Shown: one piece after another, positions 1 through 5,092 of the stretch
Layout of the letters: every line of letters begins with the position of its first letter
Numbering within the stretch: position 1 is the first letter of the stretch
NCBI GenBank assembly: GCA_025458415.1
Contig: JALOSN010000134.1
Location: 1-5,092 of the forward strand
Length of the DNA: 5,092 nt
Direction of reading: 5' to 3'
Source: Hydrogenophaga sp.
GTDB lineage: Bacteria > Pseudomonadota > Gammaproteobacteria > Burkholderiales > Burkholderiaceae_C
Notes under the pieces: generated by a model
The model's input: only the letters and a program-made list of their open reading frames with translations
Told to the model about the DNA's origin: nothing
Databases searched by the model: none
Translations under genes and position numbers: made by a program

Positions 1-441
1 ATGGCACAACATGTCAAAACGCGCGTCGGGCAGCTGGGCCAGGGCCTTGCGAAGGTCGGCCAGGGCCTGCCAGCCGGGGTGGCTGAGCCAGCCGGCCGGT
101 AGGTCACCGCACGCCAAATCGGCCAACGAATCGGGCGACAACCGGGCCCAAGCTTCTTTGGTGAGAGAAGGTCCCGCAGCAGCCCCATCCTGCACCGATG
201 CGTGCGCCCAGCGGTGGATTTCGGCCATCCATTTTTTGCGGTTGTGATGCAAGGACAGTGATTTGGCCGCCACCGCCTGCTCCAGCAGCTCGGCCAGTTC
301 CACGGCCCAACCCGCCGGGCCGGCCCAGGGCCGCTGCAGCTCGCCCAGCATCTGCGCAGCCTGATCGTCGGCGGCCTGCAGGGCCTCGGCCGGGGGTCGC
401 CCTTCGGGCAGGTGCTCGCGCCAGGCGTGCAGCCGCTGCAC

Positions 442-457
442 CGCCTTGAGCAAGGCG
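442..457. repeat. Perfect 7-bp inverted repeat at the recB frame break
   Basis: CGCCTTG (442-448) and CAAGGCG (451-457) are perfect reverse complements separated by only two bases (AG), so the strand could fold back on itself. The repeat abuts the point where the recB frame changes. Such foldbacks can promote deletion or misassembly, but they can also arise by chance in GC-rich coding DNA. No T-run follows on either strand, so it is not a terminator. Confidence 0.6.
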
Positions 458-460
458 CAT
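455..460 (-). other. recB: Frame break and probable internal deletion in recB
   Basis: The good starting frame ends around Met171-Arg172 (positions 460-455). The downstream good frame cannot begin above 459 because it has a TGA at 462-460. The join is therefore confined to a few bases. In E. coli RecB (recalled from memory) DESLLRY is followed by about 30 residues, including a FWRRHCYPLP segment, before ALLRDINRYL. Here DQRELMR is followed at once, in the other frame, by ALLKAVQRL. This implies a loss of about 90 bases, not divisible by three, rather than a single-base indel. The size estimate rests on a remembered homologue and is approximate. Confidence 0.7.
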
Positions 461-966
461 CAGCTCGCGTTGGTCGGCCTCCAGCTGCTGGGTGAACAGG
501 CTGCCGCTGTCAAAGGCGTGCTCGCTGAGCATGCGCTGGCACCAGGCGTGGATGGTCGAGACCGCTGCCTCGTCCATCCACTCGGCGGCCAGGCGAAGGC
601 GGGCGGCACAAGCGGGCCACTCGGCCGTTGGGTATCCGGCCCTCAGTTCCAGCAGCAGGTCATCGAAGCCCTGGCCCGCCAGGCCGTCTGCCGCCGCCCC
701 GGCCTCGAAGCATCGCGCCGCCTGCGCCAGCCGATCGCGTATCCGGCCACGCAGCTCCTGGGTGGCGGCCTCGGTGAAGGTGACCACCAGGATGTCCGGC
801 GGGTTCAGCGGCCGATCGAATGCGGCCTCGCCGCCGTGGCCGAGCACCAGCCGCAGGTACAGCGCCGCGATGGTGAAGGTCTTGCCGGTGCCGGCGCTGG
901 CCTCGATCAGGCGGTTGCCTCGCAGCGAAAAACGCAGCGGGTCCAGCCACTTCGGGGGTGTCGGGC

Positions 967-3900
967 TCATGGGGTCGCCTCCGGGCCTTCGGCACGGTCA
1001 TCGCTGTCCGCCGATCCGGCTGCCCCCGCCTTGCCGGCCTTGCGACCCTTGCCTTTGGCCGTCGCCTTGTCCTGGCGCGGAATGGCCCGGTCCAGTGGCG
1101 CGGCGATGCGGTCGGTCCAGTGCACGAACGCCCCGTCGCCCCACAGGGCGTCGAACTCGGGAAAGACCCGCTCCAGCTCGACCCGGCGGTCGCGCTCGCC
1201 AGCCGAATAGCCGCCTTCGTAATGCGCACGCGCCTTCTCGCGCGCCTGTGCGTCGTCGGCGCCGGTGGCCTTCTGCGCCAGCCAGACCTGCACCGTGCCC
1301 CAGGCCAGCGGCAGCGGGCGGCGCAGGCCCTCACCCCGCGCCAGCAGCAGGTCGGCCCACACGGTCGGCAGCAGGTCTTCGGGCACCGGTGCCCATTCCA
1401 GCCGCGACTCGGGGTCGATCAGGCAGGTGTGGGTCGGCCCCATCACCTGGTTGGCGGCCAGGTGCATCACCCAGTGCGGCATCAGCCGGTCGAGCCGGTG
1501 GTGTTTCGCGTCCTTGTCATACAGTGCCGAGCTGCTCAGCGCCAGCCGGCAGCGGGCACCGGTCTCGTCGGCGCGCAGGCAATCGAGCCAGCCCTGCACG
1601 CGCGCAAAGCCCAGACCTTGCAACGGCGGCGGCACCGGCAGGTCCACCTCCTGGTCGGGCAGGCACAGCGGCCAGCGCGCGCGGGCCTGCTGCAGCCGCT
1701 CCAGCAAGCCCGGCAGGGGCTGGGCCAGTTCGTCGGCCAGCAGGCGGCCGAAGGCGCCGGGTGGCAACTCGCCGCGGCGCGCCAGACTCTGCAGGCTGGC
1801 GGCGCACCGTTCGGCCGGGTCCTCACCGGCATCCAGCGCGGCCACCTGACCCTGCACCAGTTCGTCGTTCAGCCGCCACCGATCCAGACCATTGAGTGCA
1901 AAAGGCTCGACGTCGTCGCCCGAGGGGTCGTCCTCCTCCAGGTAAACCGCCAGCCGCTCCTGCAGAAAGCCGCGCACCGGCCTGGCCAGGAAGCGGCCCA
2001 GCTCCGCCAGGTCCAGTGCCTCGGCAGGGGGCAGCGGGGGCAAGGGGAGGTCGCCGGCCGTCGGTGCCTTGGCGCAGGAGTCGGTTGAATGGGCCACCAG
2101 GCGCCATTCGTGCCCGTGGCTGAACAGGCGCGGGTCGCCGCTCTGCCGGAAATAGGCCTCGTCGAAGGGTTGCATGCGGTGCTCGACCGTCAGCGCCGCC
2201 AGCAGCCGCTGCCCGGCTTCGTGGGATGGCCTGTCGCCGTCACCGGCCAGCCGCCACCCCTGAGCCAGGTGGTCGCGCAGCTGGGCCACCAGCACGGAAG
2301 GGGGCCGCTCGGCCAGGTCGTGGATGCTGTGGCCACACCAACCGATGATCAGGCGTTCGCGCGCCGACAGCAGGGCCTCCAGGAACAGGTAGCGGTCGTC
2401 CTCGCGGCGCGAGCGGTCGCCAGGCCGCCAGTCGTGGGCCATGAGGTCGAAATCAACCGGACGGCGGTTACGCGGGTAGTCGCCGTCGTTCATGCCCAGC
2501 AGGGCCACCAGCCGGAACGGAATGGCCCGCATGGGCATGAGGGTGGCGATGGTCACTCCGCCCCCGATGAAGGACTGGTGCAATCCGCCTTCATCCAGTT
2601 GCTCCAGCCAGTGCTCGCGCACGACCGCCAAAGGCAGGGGTTCACCCAGGCCCGCGGCCTGACACGCCTGCAGCCAGTCTTCCAGCGCGCCGTCCAGCCG
2701 CTGCAGGGTCAGGGCATCCTGGCCGTCATCCGCCTGGAAAAAGTCGGCCAGCAGGCCCCGCAGCGCCAGCCCCCAGTCGGCCGGCGGCCGTGGGGTCTGC
2801 AGCGCCTGCCAGTGGCGCTCCAGCGTCTGCAGCAGCGTCGCCAGCGCGCCCAGCGCCGGGGCTTCGAGCCCACCGACCTCGTCCACTGGCTCCAGGCCGT
2901 TCCAGGCCTCCCCCTGCCCCACCGCATAACCCAGCATCAGGCGCACCAGGCCGCGGTCCCAGGTGTGGTCTCCCTCCAGCGCCGGCAGGCCCAGTGCCTC
3001 GCGGTGCGCGGCGTGCAGGCCCCAGCGCACGCGCGCGGCCGACACCCAGCGGCGCAGCAGCGGCAGGTCGTCTTCATGGATGTCGAAGCGCGCGCGCAGG
3101 GCCGGCACCTCCAGCCAGTCCAGCACTTCGCTGACCGCCACCCGGCCTTCCGGCAGCGACAGCAGTTTCTCCAGCGCGCCCAGCAGCGGGTCATGCTGTC
3201 GCTGCTGGCGGTCGACGAGGTGGAACGGGATGTGGCGCGGGTCGCCTGGGGAGGTCTGGCCGAACACCGCCTGCACGTGTGGTGCGTAGGTGGCCACGTC
3301 CGGCACCATGACGATCACGTCGCGCGGCTGCAGCAAGGGGTCGCGGGCGAAGGCGTCGAGCAGCTGGTCATGCAGCACCTCCACCTCGCGCTGCGGGCTG
3401 TGCGTGACCTGAAAGCGCAGCGAGTCGTCCTGCGCGGCGTCCAGCGGCGGCCACAGCATGCGGGACTCGGCCAGGGGACGCAGGTCCAGCAGGTCGTCCT
3501 GCAGCTGTGCGAGCAGGCGCTTCGGTGCGGGCCTGTCTTCCGGCGTGAAGCAGTCGATGCGCTGGCCGATGGCAGCAAAGCGGGCGGCGTACTGTTCATG
3601 CTGGTCGTGGGCATCGACCAGGGCGATGTAGTCCCGGCCCTGTTTGCCCCAGGCGGCCAGCAGGGGGTGCCCGTGGGCATGCGAGGCCTCGGGGTCCGGG
3701 TTCGCCAGGGCGCGTGGCCGCTGGCGGCGCATCTGTGCACGCAGCAGGTCGCGGTCGGCCACGATGTGCGACCAGTCGTGGCGACTCGGGTTGTGCACGA
3801 ACATCAGCACCTGCACCCAGCGCGCCAGGTGGGCCAGCACCTCCAGCGACTGCTGCGGCAGCGACGAGATGCCGAACACCAGCAGGCGCGACGGCAGCCC

Positions 3901-4584
3901 CGTGGGGCGCGGCGTGGCCGGGTCGGCCGCGGCCTGCAGGAAACGGCGGTGCACATCCGCCCGGCCGCTGTCGGCCAGCGACGGTCCGACGTCCTGTCGC
4001 AGCGCGCGCCACAGCAGGGGCTGCCAGCGCGTGTCCGCCGGCACCGGCTCGCGTTCACCGCGCGCCCGCACCAGCACGTCCTGCCCGGCGGCCCAGTCGG
4101 CCAGCCAGTCGGCACGGTAGACCTGGTACTGGTCGAACAGGTCGGCCACCCGCTGGGCGAGCTGGAACCGCCGCCGGCCATCGTGATCCCCGGCCATGAA
4201 GCGGCGCAGCGGCGCAAAGGCCTCCTGCCCCATCAGCGCGGGCAGCAACCGCATCAGGCGCCACATCAGCAGCGAGCGGTCATAGGGTGACACCGGGGGT
4301 ACACCCGCATCCCCCAGCACGGCGCGGTAAGCGTCCCAGATGAAGCGGGCCGGCAGCAGCGTCTCCAGCGCCGCGGCCACACCCAGGCCACCCTCGGCCG
4401 GCTCGGCCGCCAGCGAGCGCCGCAGCCACTGGGCCACGCCGTTGCTCTGCACCAGCACGACCTCGTTGTCCAGCGGTGCCAGCGGGTGCCGGGCCACCCA
4501 CTGCGTCAGCAGGGCCAGCAAGGCCTCCGGCTGGTCGCCGTGCAGCACCATGAAGCCGGGCGTCAGGTCGGCGGTGGTGCTCAT
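967..4584 (-). CDS. recC: RecC (exodeoxyribonuclease V gamma subunit), complete
   Basis: RecC is the scaffold and Chi-recognition subunit of RecBCD. It splits the DNA duplex and feeds the 3' strand past its degenerate helicase and nuclease domains. Landmarks in order are VLVQSNGVAQWL (43-54), LPARFIWD (77-84), FQLAQRVADLFDQY (140-153), GLPSRLLVFGISSLP (229-243), PLLAAWGKQGRDYI (307-320), HSPQREVEVLHD (395-406), LMPMRAIPFRLVALLGMNDG (682-701) and GDRSRREDDRYLFLEAL (722-738). All match E. coli RecC closely. At 1205 residues it is longer than the E. coli protein (about 1120). The extra length includes an 11-residue N-terminal lead and a Lys/Ala/Gly then acidic tail (about 1172-1205). The ATG at 4584 is the first possible ATG/GTG/TTG after an in-frame TGA at 4638-4636. 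No good Shine-Dalgarno precedes it. Met12 (4551) aligns better with the E. coli start but also lacks one. The gene is followed by recB with a 4-base overlap, and no ptr gene intervenes. Confidence 0.97.
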   Translation of the reverse strand: MSTTADLTPGFMVLHGDQPEALLALLTQWVARHPLAPLDNEVVLVQSNGVAQWLRRSLAAEPAEGGLGVAAALETLLPARFIWDAYRAVLGDAGVPPVSPYDRSLLMWRLMRLLPALMGQEAFAPLRRFMAGDHDGRRRFQLAQRVADLFDQYQVYRADWLADWAAGQDVLVRARGEREPVPADTRWQPLLWRALRQDVGPSLADSGRADVHRRFLQAAADPATPRPTGLPSRLLVFGISSLPQQSLEVLAHLARWVQVLMFVHNPSRHDWSHIVADRDLLRAQMRRQRPRALANPDPEASHAHGHPLLAAWGKQGRDYIALVDAHDQHEQYAARFAAIGQRIDCFTPEDRPAPKRLLAQLQDDLLDLRPLAESRMLWPPLDAAQDDSLRFQVTHSPQREVEVLHDQLLDAFARDPLLQPRDVIVMVPDVATYAPHVQAVFGQTSPGDPRHIPFHLVDRQQRQHDPLLGALEKLLSLPEGRVAVSEVLDWLEVPALRARFDIHEDDLPLLRRWVSAARVRWGLHAAHREALGLPALEGDHTWDRGLVRLMLGYAVGQGEAWNGLEPVDEVGGLEAPALGALATLLQTLERHWQALQTPRPPADWGLALRGLLADFFQADDGQDALTLQRLDGALEDWLQACQAAGLGEPLPLAVVREHWLEQLDEGGLHQSFIGGGVTIATLMPMRAIPFRLVALLGMNDGDYPRNRRPVDFDLMAHDWRPGDRSRREDDRYLFLEALLSARERLIIGWCGHSIHDLAERPPSVLVAQLRDHLAQGWRLAGDGDRPSHEAGQRLLAALTVEHRMQPFDEAYFRQSGDPRLFSHGHEWRLVAHSTDSCAKAPTAGDLPLPPLPPAEALDLAELGRFLARPVRGFLQERLAVYLEEDDPSGDDVEPFALNGLDRWRLNDELVQGQVAALDAGEDPAERCAASLQSLARRGELPPGAFGRLLADELAQPLPGLLERLQQARARWPLCLPDQEVDLPVPPPLQGLGFARVQGWLDCLRADETGARCRLALSSSALYDKDAKHHRLDRLMPHWVMHLAANQVMGPTHTCLIDPESRLEWAPVPEDLLPTVWADLLLARGEGLRRPLPLAWGTVQVWLAQKATGADDAQAREKARAHYEGGYSAGERDRRVELERVFPEFDALWGDGAFVHWTDRIAAPLDRAIPRQDKATAKGKGRKAGKAGAAGSADSDDRAEGPEATP
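978..982 (-). promoter_or_regulatory. Strong Shine-Dalgarno sequence for recB inside the recC 3' end
   Basis: On the minus strand GGAGG lies seven bases before the recB ATG (968-970), within the last codons of recC. Together with the ATGA stop/start overlap, this supports translation of recB coupled to recC and fixes the recB start. Confidence 0.8.
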
Positions 4585-4658
4585 GGGCAGGTGGTGGACG
4601 GGAAGTGGGTGGCCGGCATGTCGAAGTCGAAAGAATCATGCCACGTCCCGGTGGCGCT

Positions 4659-4675
4659 GCCGGCGTTCGGCCGGC
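4659..4675. repeat. GC-only 6-bp inverted repeat with GTTCG loop
   Basis: GCCGGC (4659-4664) and GCCGGC (4670-4675) flank GTTCG. GCCGGC is its own reverse complement, so the pair can form a tight hairpin in either transcript. There is no T-tract after it on either strand, and both neighbouring genes point away, so an intrinsic terminator is unlikely. It may be a leader hairpin or a chance GC-rich palindrome. Confidence 0.4.
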
Positions 4676-4698
4676 TTCGGGGCGCCGCTCGCTCCCGC

Positions 4699-4726
4699 CA
4701 GCACGCACTTCGCGCCATGCGTGCTG
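4699..4726. repeat. Perfect 9-bp inverted repeat, operator-like
   Basis: CAGCACGCA (4699-4707) and TGCGTGCTG (4718-4726) are perfect reverse complements with a 10-base spacer. The centre-to-centre distance of the arms is 19 bases. The element lies 82 bases before the 2TM start and 115 bases before the recC start. Its position between divergent genes suits a dimeric regulator binding site. On the plus strand it is followed only by CGTTTCGTC, which is too poor in T for a good terminator. Function is inferred from symmetry and place; no known operator consensus was recognised. Confidence 0.45.
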
Positions 4727-4798
4727 CGTTTCGTCTCGACGCGGTGGTGGCTTCAACCGACAAGCTGCACAGTCCGGCCCATCGACTCACCCCAGCCT

Positions 4799-4802
4799 GG
4801 AG
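4799..4802 (+). promoter_or_regulatory. Shine-Dalgarno sequence for the 2TM gene
   Basis: GGAG lies five bases before the ATG at 4808. It supports this start over any upstream codon in the same frame, which stays open well back into the antisense of recC without encoding recognisable protein. Confidence 0.65.
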
Positions 4803-4807
4803 CCTCC

Positions 4808-5089
4808 ATGAACACCCTGCCCCACACCGCCACCGACCTCGACCGCCTCGCCCGCAAACGGGCCAGGGCCAAGATGGGCTTCTACACCCATGCGTTCGTC
4901 TACGTCGTGGTGATCACCGGCCTGACCGTGCTGTCCTTCGGCCGCGGACAGACCTGGTCGCTGTGGCCCGCGGCCGGCTGGGGCCTGGGTCTGCTGATGC
5001 ACGGCCTGGGCGTGTTCGGCTTCGGGCCGGGCAGCACCTGGGAGGCCCGGCTGGTCGAACGCGAACGCGAGCGCCTGCTGCGTCGCTGA
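4808..5089 (+). CDS. Small 2TM-domain membrane protein
   Basis: This is a 93-residue protein with two predicted membrane helices at about residues 25-44 (FYTHAFVYVVVITGLTVLSF) and 52-72 (around WPAAGWGLGLLMHGLGVF). They are flanked by a basic N-terminal stretch (RLARKRARAKMG, 13-24) and a highly charged C-terminal helix (ARLVERERERLLRR, 80-93). The pattern of a basic lead, GFYxH, a first helix, then WxLWPxxGWGxGLxxH and a second helix is the signature of the 2TM domain family, found alone or at the N-terminus of some sensor kinases. The positive ends suggest that both termini face the cytoplasm. No kinase or other domain is attached. The cellular role of the stand-alone proteins is not known to me. 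The gene is divergent from recC, is preceded by GGAG, and ends with TGA three bases before the right edge. Domain assignment is by eye. Confidence 0.85.
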   Translation: MNTLPHTATDLDRLARKRARAKMGFYTHAFVYVVVITGLTVLSFGRGQTWSLWPAAGWGLGLLMHGLGVFGFGPGSTWEARLVERERERLLRR

Positions 5090-5092
5090 CCG

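Larger units (their letters stand above)
1..970 (-). pseudogene. recB: RecB (exodeoxyribonuclease V beta subunit), 5' part, reading frame broken, runs off the left edge
   Basis: RecB is the 3'-5' SF1 helicase and nuclease subunit of cytoplasmic RecBCD, which processes double-strand DNA ends. The ATG at 970-968 overlaps the recC stop (ATGA) and follows a GGAGG. Residues 1-172 read as canonical RecB: Walker A ASAGTGKT (24-31), motif Ia TFTEAATQELRGRI (64-77), and MDEAAV...IHAWCQRML (132-148). After about residue 172 (position 455) the starting frame turns into Ala/Gly/Arg-rich nonsense and stops at about 104. The frame one base over is open from 459 to 1 and resumes RecB-like sequence (ALLKAVQRL, then HHNRKKWMAEIHRWA, similar to the E. 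coli NQAKWIDKISAWA region). About 325 of the roughly 1200 expected residues are visible. The helicase motifs II-VI and the nuclease domain would lie beyond the edge. Identity is certain. Whether the break is a real mutation or an assembly or sequencing fault cannot be decided from this sequence. Confidence 0.93.
4585..4807. promoter_or_regulatory. Divergent intergenic region between recC and the 2TM gene
   Basis: These 223 bases separate two genes transcribed away from each other, so the promoters of both should lie here. I see no convincing -35/-10 pair on either strand. A slightly less GC-rich pocket at about 4620-4640 holds a CATGAT on the minus strand, a weak -10 candidate for recC without a matching -35. 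Two inverted repeats (4659-4675 and 4699-4726) occupy the middle. I recognise no small gene or RNA. Confidence 0.5.

Noticed and set aside
492..1895. A 467-codon plus-strand open frame, with others overlapping it (446-1210, 958-2088).
   Set aside because: They are Ser/Arg/Ala/Pro-rich shadows across the recB and recC coding strands with no family resemblance.
2286..2512. Two exact copies of the E. coli Chi octamer GCTGGTGG on the minus strand (2286-2293 and 2505-2512), inside recC.
   Set aside because: The second encodes Leu-Val in a conserved RecC segment, and Leu-Val/Leu-Leu codons in GC-rich DNA often produce this octamer. The Chi sequence of this organism is unknown, so the copies carry little weight without genome-wide counts.
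2089..4290. A 733-codon open frame on the plus strand, fully antisense to recC.
   Set aside because: It is rich in Gln, Arg, His and Val with no recognisable domain, and lies opposite a well-conserved recC. Long antisense frames of this kind are expected in very GC-rich genes.
4620..4645. A possible recC promoter: CATGAT as -10 on the minus strand beside a tandem GTCGAA repeat.
   Set aside because: No sequence resembling a -35 box lies at the right spacing upstream, and the -10 matches only four of six positions.
4340..4807. An upstream extension of the 2TM gene in the same frame to give a 249-residue protein.
   Set aside because: The extra part is Ser/Arg/Pro-rich, lies antisense to recC and across the intergenic gap, and resembles nothing. 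The GGAG and the family pattern both point to the ATG at 4808.
4605..4811. Small open frames in the intergenic gap (4605-4811 plus; 4581-4790 and 4280-4756 minus).
   Set aside because: They are Arg/Ser/Ala-rich, overlap each other and the real gene starts, and have no ribosome binding site or recognisable similarity.

Overview
The window is a compact, GC-rich stretch (G and C clearly dominate and codon third positions are almost all G or C). It holds most of a RecBCD-type recombination/repair locus plus one small membrane-protein gene. The RecC and RecB sequences, the direct recC-recB junction without the ptr gene that separates them in E. coli, and the base composition suggest a betaproteobacterium, most likely of the Burkholderiales. 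That placement is inferred from general resemblance, not from a search.

Layout. Positions 1-970 (minus strand) hold the 5' part of recB, the helicase/nuclease beta subunit of exodeoxyribonuclease V, running off the left edge. Its reading frame is broken near 455-460. Comparison with the E. coli RecB sequence as I remember it suggests that roughly 30 codons are missing at that point, rather than a simple one-base slip. Positions 967-4584 (minus strand) hold a complete recC of 1205 codons, whose stop codon overlaps the recB start in an ATGA. Positions 4585-4807 are a divergent intergenic region with two inverted repeats. Positions 4808-5089 (plus strand) encode a 93-residue protein with two membrane segments that fits the 2TM domain family.

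How the genes work together. RecC and RecB, with RecD presumably encoded beyond the left edge, form the RecBCD complex. This complex unwinds and resects double-strand DNA ends and, after meeting a Chi-type signal, loads RecA. RecC is the scaffold and Chi reader; RecB is the 3'-5' translocase and carries the nuclease. The ATGA overlap and the strong Shine-Dalgarno sequence inside the recC end indicate co-translation. If the recB break is real, the strain would lack a working RecB from this copy; if it is an assembly fault, the operon is ordinary. The 2TM gene is transcribed away from recC and has no evident link to recombination.

I found no novel multi-gene system, CRISPR array, mobile element, tRNA or rRNA. 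The points most worth checking are the recB junction and the 9-bp inverted repeat between the divergent genes.
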